64,000 bases of DNA, from NCBI RefSeq assembly GCF_009932555.1, contig NZ_BLJO01000002.1:130576-194575 (forward strand). The letters run 5' to 3'. The position numbers and the translations under genes were made by a program. Positions 26,536 through 41,957 of the stretch are shown here, one piece after another. Every line of letters begins with the position of its first letter. Positions within the stretch are counted from its first letter, which is position 1. Below the pieces are notes generated by a model. That model had not been told where the DNA came from, did no database searches, and saw only the letters and a program-made list of their open reading frames with translations. The stretch comes from Steroidobacter agaridevorans. GTDB taxonomy: Bacteria > Pseudomonadota > Gammaproteobacteria > Steroidobacterales > Steroidobacteraceae.

Positions 26536-26912
26536 GCAAGCGGGCGGCGCACGCGATTCTCATCAAGAGAGTTTACGAGCCCGCCTCACGCGCCGACGGC
26601 CGCCGATTCCTGGTCGAACGACTCTGGCCTCGAGGCATCAGGAAAGCGGATCTCGAAATGGATGCCTGGCCCAAGGACCTCGCGCCCAGCACTGCACTAC
26701 GCCAGTGGTTCGGTCACAAGACGCTCCGCTGGCCGGAATTTCGCCGCCGCTACGAGGCGGAGCTCAACAGCAATCCAGCGGCCTGGCAGCCGGTTCTCGA
26801 TGCCGCCAACGAAGGCACCGTGACGCTGCTGTACAGCGCACAGGACGTCGAGCACAACAGCGCCGTGGTCTTGCGCGACTATCTTGCGAGCAGATTGCAC
26901 AGACCGCACTGA
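26532..26912 (+). CDS. DUF488 family protein (YeaO-like)
   Basis: A 126-residue cytoplasmic protein. Family marks are IKRVYEPASRADGRRFLVERLWPRG near the N-terminus, WPKDLAPSTALRQWFGH, and VTLLYSAQD. It has no Cys and no known catalytic site. Its ATG overlaps the cysI stop (ATGA), so it is the last gene of the peroxiredoxin-cysJ-cysI operon. The family function is unknown; co-translation with CysI suggests a link with sulfur or heme-protein metabolism, which is inference. Confidence 0.88.
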   Translation: MSKRAAHAILIKRVYEPASRADGRRFLVERLWPRGIRKADLEMDAWPKDLAPSTALRQWFGHKTLRWPEFRRRYEAELNSNPAAWQPVLDAANEGTVTLLYSAQDVEHNSAVVLRDYLASRLHRPH

Positions 26913-26930
26913 TGCACATATAACTTTCGT

Positions 26931-29900
26931 CTAGTCGAAGCGTCCGCGCAGGCCCACCATCACGACGCGGCCGGACTCGAAATAGCTGTACGGCGCATTC
27001 GCGAACTGCTGATAAGAGCGGCGGGGTTCTTCATCAATATTGACCACGTCGAGCGTGAGCTGCGGCACCAGTTCCGGCCAGCCGAACAGTTCGGTGAAGT
27101 CGAAGCTCGAAGAGAAGTCATACTGAGTGTAATCGTCGCCGAACAGCTCGGCGCCCACCACGCCCGACTGATTGCTGTTGGGGCCGCTGCTCTGTGAGCC
27201 CTGGCTGTGCGTGACCGAGATGCGCGCGCTGATGCCGTGTTTGTCGTAGTAGATCGTCGCGTTGTAGCTCTCGGGCGGCACACCGATCGCAATGGCCGGC
27301 GCCGCGCCTTCGCCTTTTTGATCGATGATGGTGTAGTTCGCGGCGAAGCCCAGGCCGTCGAGCGCGCCCACCAGGACACCCAGCGGCTGCACCCAGTTGA
27401 ACTCCAGGCCATTGATCGTCAATCGACCGCTGGCATTGACCGTCTGGCGCAGCTCGACGATCGCGCTGTTACCGCCACGCCCCTCGACCGCGTCGCGCTG
27501 TTGTTGAGCAAGCGTGTCGAGGGTCACACCGTACTGCGCGAGGTCGGAGAACGGAATGAACTGCGACTGGCGTTGCGTGAAGCCGTCGATGCCTTTGCGG
27601 AAGGCGGCTGCGCCAAAGTAGCCTTCATCGCTGGTGTAGTACTCGAAGCCCAGATCGACGTTGTCCGAGACGTAAGGCTTCAACTCCGGATTGCCCAAAT
27701 CGACCTGAGAAACATCGGCGTTACGAATCGACAGTCCCAGCAACATGTCGGTGGGGTTCGCGCGCGTCATCGTCTTCGACAGGCCTGCGCGCACGATGGC
27801 TTTGTCCGTCAGATTGAACGACACGTTCGCCGAAGGCAGCCAGTTCTCATAAGTCGAATCGCGCGGCACGATGTTGACGAGATCGGCTTGCCTTTGACCG
27901 TCGGGGGTTGCCGGCGTGTTGGCCGGATTGGGGAAGGTGAGGCGAGAGGTGACCAACTGATCGGTCTCGACGTAGCGCACGCCGACGTTGTATCGCAGGC
28001 GCTGCTCGCCGATATCCATATCGCCATTGACCTGCGCGAAGACCGCGGTGACGTCTTCCTCGATCGAGCCCCAATTCGCCGTCGAGGGCGTGGAGCCGGC
28101 TTCGGGCGCTGCTGCCCGAGTCGCATCGTAGTTCGACGCGCGACGCAGGGCATCCCAGTCGACCGTTGCGACTCCGTATCGGGAAGGGTGCAGAAATCCG
28201 GGGACCGCTGCATTCGGGACCAATGAACCGCCGTACGGTCCGGCATAGGCCGGATACGTCGTTTGTCCCGGCGTCGCGAGGATCGGCGCGATCTCGCCAG
28301 CGGTCTCGCCACGGCATCCAGGCTGGCCATTCGGGTTGACCTGGAAGTTTCCCGGATTCCCGCCGCAGACCTGCGCCTGCCATTGCGCATCGGCGGCGAA
28401 GGGACGGATATCGCGCGACACCTCATCGTAAGCGGCGCCGCCGCTGATGCTGAACTGGGTGTCGCCCCAAGTCAGCGCGAAGCGAGCGCCCGTCGTTTCG
28501 GTTTCGCGCTTCTCATCTTGCAGGTTGACACGACCCACGTCCGTGCCGCCGCGATCGGTGACGAGCCACTGCCAGCTGTTGGGATCGTTCAGATCCACGC
28601 TCGAGGTGATGGTCGGTGTATCGCCGCCGGGATTGTCGAAATTGACGGTGGTGGTGTCGGAGATGAACAGCGCGGTCGAGGCCTGGCGGGAAAATTTGCT
28701 CTTGGTGTAATTGCCCTGCACGTCGAGATTCCACTTCTCCGCGATCTGCCAGGTCATGCCGGGATTGGTGCCCCAGAATTCCGAGTCCTCGATGTAGGGC
28801 CGGAACTCCAGCATGAATTGTGAGTTCGGGAACACGCCTGACGTCGCGACACAGCCGTTGTCGCAGTTCTCACGATCGACCTGCAACTGCGTCGGGATCG
28901 GCCGACCGCCCTGACTGCCCGCGCGGATGGCCCACGCCGTCGCCTGTCGATGGAAGTCGCTCTCCTGCTTGCCATACATCGAATCGAGGAAGAACTGCAT
29001 GTTCTCACTGGCGCGAAATTCCATGCTCACGACCGCGTTGTAACGATCGCGGTCGCCTTCTTCGAACATCGTGCGGCCCAGTCGCGGAATCACCGCGTTG
29101 TCGATTTGCCGGATGGTGCGGCCTGGATTGTTCGCCAACAGGAACGCTTGATTGATCGGCGTGCCCGGAGCGAGGCCCGCGGCGATAGTGCTCGCATTGG
29201 TCGGAACGGTAGGCGCGGTGCCAGGACCGTTGCCTTGCGTCGTGTTACAGGGCGAGGTGCCGCACTGCTCGGGCGTCAGCGCCAGGTTCGCCCAGCCCAC
29301 CGATTCGAAACCTGTGGTCGCGACCTGGTTGCGCACGGCGGTGACGCCGGCCAGCACGCCAAACCGATCCCAGGTGTTGCTCGCGATCAACGCGGCGCGA
29401 CCGCCCAGATCGTCCGCGTTGCTGTTGTCGGTGCCCTGGAGGGAATAGGTGAGATGCGGGCCTTCGGTGTCGAAGGGCCGCGCCATGCGCATGTTGATCG
29501 TGCCGGCCGCGCCGCCTTCGACCATGTTCGCGGTCGGTGTCTTGAACACCTCGAGCTTGGAAAACAGCTCCGGCGGAAACATGTCGAGCGGCACTTCGCG
29601 GTTCGCGCCCGAGCCTTCTTGCGGAGCGGTGGCGACCGCGACCGGCGCGTTGTTCAACAGCACGCGCGTGAAGTTGGTGTTCAGGCCGCGGATGGCGACG
29701 GTGGTGCCTTCACCGCTGATTTCCCGGCTGATCTGGATGCCCGGAATGCGTTGGAAAGATTCGGCGATATTGGTGTCCGGAAACTTGCCGATGTCCTCGG
29801 CAAAGATCGCATCGACGAAGCCGACCGAGTCGCGCTTGGCTTCGGTGGAGTCTTGCAGGCTCTGCCGGAAGCCGGTGACGACCACTTCTTCCAGTTCCTG

Positions 29901-30017
29901 AGATTGCGTCTGTTCCTGAGGTGGCGCCTGCTGCGCCGAGGCCGTCGAGACGCCGGCGGCGAGCAGGGTTGCGGCGATCGTGCCGGTCGAGCGAGGGCGG
30001 GCGATGAACTGCTTCAT
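26931..30017 (-). CDS. Large TonB-dependent receptor under LacI-type operator
   Basis: A 1,028-residue receptor. The ATG at 30017 follows GGGGGA and starts a signal peptide ending near ASA (residue 28). A Gln-rich stretch and EEVVVTGFR lead into the plug (about 40-190) with FAEDIGKFPDTNIAESFQRIPGI and VAIRGLN. The barrel has long extracellular loops, one with a CDNGC pair that could form a disulfide. It ends LRGRFD, with Asp after the Phe. No enzyme, sulfatase or regulator accompanies it, so it looks like an orphan uptake gene. The operator upstream points to carbohydrate control. It is convergent with the DUF488 gene. Confidence 0.92.
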   Translation of the reverse strand: MKQFIARPRSTGTIAATLLAAGVSTASAQQAPPQEQTQSQELEEVVVTGFRQSLQDSTEAKRDSVGFVDAIFAEDIGKFPDTNIAESFQRIPGIQISREISGEGTTVAIRGLNTNFTRVLLNNAPVAVATAPQEGSGANREVPLDMFPPELFSKLEVFKTPTANMVEGGAAGTINMRMARPFDTEGPHLTYSLQGTDNSNADDLGGRAALIASNTWDRFGVLAGVTAVRNQVATTGFESVGWANLALTPEQCGTSPCNTTQGNGPGTAPTVPTNASTIAAGLAPGTPINQAFLLANNPGRTIRQIDNAVIPRLGRTMFEEGDRDRYNAVVSMEFRASENMQFFLDSMYGKQESDFHRQATAWAIRAGSQGGRPIPTQLQVDRENCDNGCVATSGVFPNSQFMLEFRPYIEDSEFWGTNPGMTWQIAEKWNLDVQGNYTKSKFSRQASTALFISDTTTVNFDNPGGDTPTITSSVDLNDPNSWQWLVTDRGGTDVGRVNLQDEKRETETTGARFALTWGDTQFSISGGAAYDEVSRDIRPFAADAQWQAQVCGGNPGNFQVNPNGQPGCRGETAGEIAPILATPGQTTYPAYAGPYGGSLVPNAAVPGFLHPSRYGVATVDWDALRRASNYDATRAAAPEAGSTPSTANWGSIEEDVTAVFAQVNGDMDIGEQRLRYNVGVRYVETDQLVTSRLTFPNPANTPATPDGQRQADLVNIVPRDSTYENWLPSANVSFNLTDKAIVRAGLSKTMTRANPTDMLLGLSIRNADVSQVDLGNPELKPYVSDNVDLGFEYYTSDEGYFGAAAFRKGIDGFTQRQSQFIPFSDLAQYGVTLDTLAQQQRDAVEGRGGNSAIVELRQTVNASGRLTINGLEFNWVQPLGVLVGALDGLGFAANYTIIDQKGEGAAPAIAIGVPPESYNATIYYDKHGISARISVTHSQGSQSSGPNSNQSGVVGAELFGDDYTQYDFSSSFDFTELFGWPELVPQLTLDVVNIDEEPRRSYQQFANAPYSYFESGRVVMVGLRGRFD

Positions 30018-30090
30018 ACAAGTTCCCCCAAGACGTCGGTGCCGATGCGAGAAATCCCCCGACATCGGGCAATGATTGCGTCCTCAACAC

Positions 30091-30104
30091 TGAGAGCGCT
30101 AACA
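30091..30104. promoter_or_regulatory. LacI-family-type operator
   Basis: TGAGAGCGCTAACA, 74 bases ahead of the receptor start, has the central AGCGCT and outer TG/CA of operators used by LacI-type sugar repressors in TonB-receptor-rich proteobacteria. Ten of 14 positions are symmetric. No LacI gene is in the window, so control would be in trans. Confidence 0.5.
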
Positions 30105-30194
30105 AAACCCAGGCGCGTAGTTAGCACCCGTCAAGCGATCCCGTCAACGCTCATACAAATGTCGAAATTGCACGGCGGTGAGCCGTGCTGAAAA

Positions 30195-30845
30195 TCAGGC
30201 CGGCAACTCGACCCGCACCGCGAGCCCGCCCGTTTCGTTTTGTTTGCTTTCGATGCGGCCCGACAGCTCCGCGACCAGGCGTTCGATCGCATCGCTTACG
30301 AATGACACGGGCCGCGGCTGAGTGCGTGTATCGATGATCTCGAACTGAACGCGGCCGTCGATGGTGCGTCCGGATATCCGAATCTCACCGCCGCCTGCGA
30401 GCGCATCGATGCTGTCGGTCAGCAGCGCGAGGCCGATCAAACGCAGCCGCGCGAGCACCGTCGTGGTTTTGAGATCGTCCTGGAAATCCTGGCGGATGCG
30501 CACGTTGTTGCGAGCCGCATCGTTGGTGAGAAAGCGTGCGAGCTCGATGAGCAGCTCCCGGCAGGAGATCGGCGCGGGCTCGTGCTGCTCGGGGGCAATG
30601 TGCTCGAGCGCCCGTTCCAAGCCACGCTCGTGATTGGTGATCGCTTGTTGGACGAAGTTCGTCAGTTGCTCGAGCGGCACGGTGAGCGGCTTGCCGCTCG
30701 TCGTCGAGCGGGCCGCGCGGGTCAGCGCATCGACGCCGCCGAAAATGCCCTGCAGCCCATTGCGCAGGTCATGCGCGTAAGCGCGACGGCAGCGACGGTT
30801 GAGATACGCGCGCAGCGCGTCCTCCAGCAAAGAGATATCGTTCAC
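30195..30845 (-). CDS. Histidine-kinase-like protein, degenerate ATPase (HPt-like)
   Basis: A 216-residue protein starting at a GTG (30845). The N-terminal helix holds an intact H-box (AYAHDLRNGLQGI) in a two-helix dimerisation segment. The C-terminal half resembles a GHKL ATPase fold (RLIGLALLTDSIDALAGGGEIRISG), but the N-box Asn is lost and the DxGxG box reads DTRTQ. No Gly-rich lid is present. It is therefore unlikely to bind ATP. This combination resembles ChpT and Spo0B, which shuttle phosphate between receivers. It lies 35 bases after the REC-HK-REC gene on the same strand, next to kinases with five receiver domains in total, so a phosphotransfer role is reasonable. The role is inferred; a truncated kinase is the alternative. 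Confidence 0.7.
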   Translation of the reverse strand: MNDISLLEDALRAYLNRRCRRAYAHDLRNGLQGIFGGVDALTRAARSTTSGKPLTVPLEQLTNFVQQAITNHERGLERALEHIAPEQHEPAPISCRELLIELARFLTNDAARNNVRIRQDFQDDLKTTTVLARLRLIGLALLTDSIDALAGGGEIRISGRTIDGRVQFEIIDTRTQPRPVSFVSDAIERLVAELSGRIESKQNETGGLAVRVELPA

Positions 30846-30880
30846 TGTGTAAATTTTGCGCCGACCTTGGCGAGAACAAC

Positions 30881-32562
30881 TCAGGTGTCGGACTTTACGA
30901 CCGTTTCGGCATTCAGTCGCTGCGCTTTTTCCAGAATCCCTTCCAGGATCGGCAGGCCGATGGGTTTTCTGAAGTGCAGGTCGAAGCCGGCATCGGTGGC
31001 GCGCTGACGATCCTCGCTCTGGCCCCAGCCGCTGACCGCGACCAGAAACAATTGCGTGCCCCAGGGCTCGCCGCGGATGCGCCGGGCGACTTCATAGCCA
31101 TCGAGGATGGGCATGCCGATGTCGAGCAGCGCCACATCGGGGCGCCAGGCCGTCACGGCCTGCAGGGTCTCCTGGCCGTCGGAGGCCTTGCGCACTTCAT
31201 GGCCACAGACTTCCAGTAGCAATGCGAGGCTCTCCAATGCATCCGCATTGTCGTCGGCGACCAGCACGCGCAGCGGCTGCGCTCGACCCGTTGCAGAAGC
31301 GATCTCATCGAGGGCAACTACCGGGGCGACGCTCGAGGACAGGGGCAGGCGAACGGTGAATTCGCTGCCGCGATTCGGGCCGGGGCTCGTGGCGTTGACT
31401 GTGCCCCCGTGCAGCTCGACGAGCTGACGCACGAGTGCCAGGCCGATGCCCAAGCCGCTCGGCAGATGACCTTCATCCTCGTGCACGCGCGAGAACAGAT
31501 TGAACAGCTTCGGCAGCGCTTCGGAAGTGAGGCCGATGCCGGAGTCCTTCACTGAGAACACCGCATGCTCATTGTCGACGCTGGCCCGAAGCAGGATGGT
31601 GCCGCTGGCCTGCATGTATTTCGCCGCGTTGTTGAGCAGGTTGCTCAGGATCTGGACCAGGCGCGTCGGATCGCCTTCGACGGTCGCCAGTTCGGCCGGA
31701 CATTCGATCTGCAGCTCGTGATGGTGCGCCGAGATGATGGGCTGCGCCGCCTCGACCGAGCGATCGAGGATGGTCCGCAGCGTCAGCAGTTCCTTGTTGA
31801 GCTTGATCGTGCCGCGAGAGATGCGCGACACATCGAGCAGGTCATCGACCAGGCGGCTCAGATGCGTCGTCTGGCGATCGATGACTTCGCGAGCCCAGCG
31901 CAGTTGCGGATGATCGAGGGGCATGAGCGACATCACATCCACCGCGGCCCGGATCGGGGCGAGGGGATTGCGCAGTTCGTGCGCCAGGATCGCGATGAAC
32001 TCATCCTTATGACGGTCGGCATCGCGCAGGGCGGCGTTGGCTTGTTCCAGGTTGCGATTGACGCGCTCGAGCTCCTGGGCCTTCTCGGCCTGCAGCGTGG
32101 TGTTGGCCTCGGCGAGGCTCTTGTTGAGCCGCTGCAGCTCCCGGCGCTGCATGTACAGCTCGACCAGCACCGAGACCTTGCTGCGCAGGATCTCAGGCAC
32201 GATGGGAATCGATACGTAGTCCACCGCGCCCAATCGATAGCCTTTCAAGGCATCGAACTCGGAGTCGTGCACGCCGGTGACGAAGATGATGGGGATGCTC
32301 TCGAAGCGCGGATGATCGTGGATCATGGCCGCGGTCTCGAAGCCATCCATGCCCGGCATGCTCACATCCAGCAGGATGACCGCGAAGTCATCCTCGAGCA
32401 GCCGCTGCAGGGCCTCCTCGCCGGAGCGGGCGCTGATCAGGTTCTGCCCCAGGTCGGCCAGGACCGACTCATAGGAGAGCAAGCGACTCGGCTGGTCGTC
32501 GACCAGCAGGATGTTGACTCGCTCGTTGAAAGGCGGGGCGTTCACGGTGCTCGGGGGACCAG

Positions 32563-32578
<16 letters not shown>
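30881..32578 (-). CDS. Hybrid histidine kinase, REC-HisKA-HATPase-REC
   Basis: A 565-residue soluble kinase. Residues about 22-140 are a receiver (VDDQ acidic pair, phosphoacceptor in [12 protein letters not shown]). A coiled coil (about 150-195) leads to the H-box [13 protein letters not shown], an ATPase domain with [15 protein letters not shown] and a GIGLAL lid, and a second receiver (about 440-555) with [11 protein letters not shown]. There is no membrane segment. The start overlaps the last 16 bases of the giant kinase gene, so the two are translationally coupled and form one operon with the H-box protein downstream. An N-terminal receiver suggests that it takes phosphate or a conformational cue from the giant kinase. 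Confidence 0.93.
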
Positions 32579-39444
<6,866 letters not shown>

Positions 39445-39567
39445 TAAAGCTCCGAATGGGGGCGGCGCAGGCTGACCGAGCGTCTGTTGTTGTTGCTACG
39501 GGAGGCGGGAGGGAAGCTATCCATTCGACGCAACACGTGCAACCCTTACACTTCCGTTACTCCTGGC

Positions 39568-39603
39568 GATGAAAGAAACTTCCTGACAGCGGGAACTTTC
39601 ATC
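39568..39603. repeat. Inverted repeat in the divergent kinase/wHTH promoter region
   Basis: GATGAAAG (39568-39575) and CTTTCATC (39596-39603) are perfect 8-base arms 20 bases apart. The right arm overlaps the -35 element of the ECF-type promoter, so a dimeric regulator bound here could block it. Function is not shown. Confidence 0.4.
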
Positions 39604-39616
39604 GTAGGCAGTCGTT
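39592..39616 (+). promoter_or_regulatory. ECF-sigma-type promoter GGAAC-N16-CGTT
   Basis: GGAAC (39592-39596) and CGTT (39613-39616) are 16 bases apart, exactly the spacing of general-stress ECF (EcfG-like) promoters. The element faces the wHTH/membrane-protein/phospholipase operon, whose first codon is 62 bases on. EcfG itself is known from alphaproteobacteria, so another ECF factor may be used here. Confidence 0.5.
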
Positions 39617-39678
39617 TCACACGGTTCAGCGATGATGATTATAACGAGCAAGAGCAATAAAGGTCGAACGGACGGGAG

Positions 39679-40068
39679 ATGACGGCGGGAGCGATTGATC
39701 CAGCGGTCGAGCAATTTCTGCTCGACAGCATCGACACGGTGCCTCACCTGGAGGCTCTGCTGTTGCTCTTTCAGTCACCCACTACTGTGTGGACAGTGGT
39801 GCAGCTGGCCGCGCGCATCTATGTCAGCGAGAAGCAGGCGAGCTCGATTCTCGAAGATCTCACGCGACGCTCGCTGATCGTGCGCGTCGAACAGGCGCCC
39901 GCCACGTATCAATATGTCCCACGCTCGCCGGAGCAGAGCGCGCTGCTCGAGAAGGTGGCGCAGTCCTATCGCACGCAGCTGGTGCAACTGACCCGGTTCA
40001 TCCATTCCAACGCTTCGGGCTCCGTGCGCGACTTCGCGCGAGCGTTCCGGCTCAAGGACAAGGACTAA
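39679..40068 (+). CDS. Winged-helix DNA-binding protein
   Basis: A 129-residue protein. Residues about 20-75 form a winged helix: PHLEALLLLFQSPTTVWTVVQLAARIYVSEKQASSILEDLTRRSLIVRV, with the wing in VEQAPATYQYVP. The C-terminal part is a helix that could pair in a dimer. It has no ligand domain. It begins the operon with two small membrane proteins, 4 bases ahead of the first, and is divergent from the giant HAMP kinase gene. It may be a repressor of this divergent region, with the inverted repeat at 39568 as a candidate site; that is inference. Confidence 0.75.
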   Translation: MTAGAIDPAVEQFLLDSIDTVPHLEALLLLFQSPTTVWTVVQLAARIYVSEKQASSILEDLTRRSLIVRVEQAPATYQYVPRSPEQSALLEKVAQSYRTQLVQLTRFIHSNASGSVRDFARAFRLKDKD

Positions 40069-40072
40069 CACC

Positions 40073-40336
40073 ATGCTGGCAAAGCTCGTCTACCTGCTGG
40101 GCGCCCTCGTGACTCTCACGAGCGCCGTTCTGCTGTTGCGAGGCTTTGCACGCTCGCGCAGCCGTCTGTTGTTGTGGGCTGGACTGTGCTTCGCCGGCCT
40201 GACGGTATCGAACGTATTGTTGTTCGTCGACCTGGTCCTGCTGGGGGCCGACCAGAGTCTTTATATGTGGCGGCTGAGCACAGCCGCCGCGGCGATGTTG
40301 TTGCTCGTGTACGGGCTGGTCTTCGAGAGCGAGTGA
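40073..40336 (+). CDS. Small three-helix membrane protein (DUF5985-like), first
   Basis: An 87-residue integral membrane protein with three hydrophobic helices: KLVYLLGALVTLTSAVLLL, LLLWAGLCFAGLTVSNVLLF, and AAAAMLLLVYGLVF. A basic turn (GFARSRSRLL) separates the first two, which places the loop in the cytoplasm. It resembles DUF5985, a family of unknown function often found as side-by-side pairs near stress-signalling genes. It lies 4 bases after the wHTH gene and 3 bases before its partner. Confidence 0.75.
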   Translation: MLAKLVYLLGALVTLTSAVLLLRGFARSRSRLLLWAGLCFAGLTVSNVLLFVDLVLLGADQSLYMWRLSTAAAAMLLLVYGLVFESE

Positions 40337-40339
40337 GTC

Positions 40340-40612
40340 ATGGTCGAGGGCTTCTTACTGGGAGTGATCGTGACGGCGTCGTTGACCGCCGCCGGCTTCT
40401 TCTGGCGGTTCTACCGCCAGACTCGCGACAAGCTGTTCCTGGCATTCGCCGCCGCGTTTGCCATCGAGGGCATCAACCGCATGGCGTTCCTGGCGATCGA
40501 CAAGCCCAGCGAGGGCAGCGCCGTCATTTATATGGTGCGGCTGGTCGCGTTCCTGCTGATTCTCGGCGCCATCGTCGCCAAGAACCGGGACAGCCCGGCG
40601 CGGAAGCGGTAG
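40340..40612 (+). CDS. Small three-helix membrane protein (DUF5985-like), second
   Basis: A 90-residue partner of the preceding gene. Helices are GFLLGVIVTASLTAAGFFWRF, LFLAFAAAFAIEGINRMAFL and YMVRLVAFLLILGAIVA, with a basic loop YRQTRDK after the first and a basic tail SPARKR. The FF-R-F-R-TRD-L-LF-A-AF pattern is shared in outline with its neighbour, so the two likely form a heteromer. Its function is unknown; co-transcription with a wHTH protein and a phospholipid synthase-like enzyme suggests an envelope-stress role. Confidence 0.75.
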   Translation: MVEGFLLGVIVTASLTAAGFFWRFYRQTRDKLFLAFAAAFAIEGINRMAFLAIDKPSEGSAVIYMVRLVAFLLILGAIVAKNRDSPARKR

Positions 40613-40644
40613 CCCGGACGCTATCGGCGGAACTGAGCGCCGGG

Positions 40645-40663
40645 GCGACAGCGTTTCTGTCGC
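40645..40663 (+). promoter_or_regulatory. Hairpin abutting the phospholipase-D-type gene start
   Basis: GCGACAG (40645-40651), a five-base loop, and CTGTCGC (40657-40663) form a perfect stem that ends at the base before the ATG. No Shine-Dalgarno sequence is visible there, so the stem could restrict initiation or be the end of the upstream transcript. Confidence 0.35.
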
Positions 40664-41950
40664 ATGAGCTGGAGCCGAAGGCAAATCGTTGCCGCGGGCG
40701 TGATCGGGGCGCTGCTCGCCATGGCCTTCACCGTCATCGCCCTGAACTTCGTGCAACCCGAGCGGCGCATCCAGCGCCAGGTCGAGCATCGCTACACGAC
40801 CGGCGATCCGCGTTTCCTGCATGAGCTCGGCACGCTGCTCGGTCCGCCCATTCTGAAGGGCAATCGGGTCGCCAATTTCGAGAATGGCGATCAGATCTTT
40901 CCGGCGATGCTCGAAGCCATCCGTGGCGCGCGCCACAGCATCAACTTCGAAACCTACATCTATTGGTCGGGCGACATCGGCCGTGAGTTCGCCGATGCAC
41001 TGATCGAGCGCGCGCGGGCCAAGGTGCCCGTGCACGTGTTGATCGATTGGGTGGGCAGCCAGAAGATGGATGAGGTGCTGGTGCACGAGATGGCGAATGC
41101 GGGCGTGCGGATCGAGCGCTATCACCCGTTGCATTGGTATCACCTGGTGCGCATGAACAATCGTACCCACCGCAAGCTGCTCGTGGTCGATGGCAAGGTG
41201 GGCTTCACCGGCGGGGTCGGCATCGCCGATCAATGGGACGGCAACGCGCAGGACGAGGAGCATTGGCGCGATTCGCACTATCGCATCGAAGGCCCGGCGG
41301 TTGCGCAGATGCAGGCCGCGTTCATGGACAACTGGATCAAAGCAACCGGCGCAGTCCTGCGCGGTGAGGCTTACTTCCCATCGCTCGAGGCTACCGGCGA
41401 TGCGGCTGGGCAGGTGTTCACCAGTTCGCCCACGGGCGGCGCGGACAGCATGCTCTTGATGTATCTGCTCGCTTTTTCATCCGCCACGAAGACCATCGAT
41501 CTGTCCGCCTCGTACTTCGTGCCCGACGAGCTGACGCTGCGTGTGCTGATCGATGCGCTGAAGAGAGGAGTGCGTGTGCGGATCATCGTGCCGGGCGAGG
41601 ACATCGATACCGAGATCGTGCGCAAGGCCTCGCGGGCATCGTGGGGCGAGCTGCTGGCGGCCGGCGCGCAGATCCATGAGTATCAGCCGACGATGTTCCA
41701 CTGCAAGACCCTGATCGTCGATGGACTGCTGGTGTCGGTCGGCTCGACCAATATCGACACGCGCTCGTTTCGGCTCAACGACGAAGCCAATTTGAATGTC
41801 TACGACGCCGATTTTGCGCAAGCGCTGACCGAAGTCTTCGAGCAGGATTTGAAGCGCACCCGGCAGATCACGCTGCAGGCCTGGCTGCATCGGCCGCTGA
41901 CGGAGAAGATCATTGAGAACGCGGCCGCGGCGCTGTCGTCGCAGCTATGA
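40664..41950 (+). CDS. Phospholipase D-family cardiolipin synthase-like protein
   Basis: A 428-residue membrane-anchored protein. An N-terminal transmembrane helix (residues about 7-30) carries basic residues before it. Two HKD active sites follow: HRKLLVVDGKVGFTGG near residue 168 and HCKTLIVDGLLVSVGSTNID near 345, both with the His, Lys and Asp in register. This fits ClsB/ClsC-type enzymes that join phosphatidyl groups. Classical ClsA has two membrane helices, so it is not that form. It is the last gene after the DUF5985 pair, and the shared ECF-type promoter suggests stress-induced membrane remodelling. The substrate is inferred from family. Confidence 0.9.
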   Translation: MSWSRRQIVAAGVIGALLAMAFTVIALNFVQPERRIQRQVEHRYTTGDPRFLHELGTLLGPPILKGNRVANFENGDQIFPAMLEAIRGARHSINFETYIYWSGDIGREFADALIERARAKVPVHVLIDWVGSQKMDEVLVHEMANAGVRIERYHPLHWYHLVRMNNRTHRKLLVVDGKVGFTGGVGIADQWDGNAQDEEHWRDSHYRIEGPAVAQMQAAFMDNWIKATGAVLRGEAYFPSLEATGDAAGQVFTSSPTGGADSMLLMYLLAFSSATKTIDLSASYFVPDELTLRVLIDALKRGVRVRIIVPGEDIDTEIVRKASRASWGELLAAGAQIHEYQPTMFHCKTLIVDGLLVSVGSTNIDTRSFRLNDEANLNVYDADFAQALTEVFEQDLKRTRQITLQAWLHRPLTEKIIENAAAALSSQL

Positions 41951-41957
41951 GCAGAAG

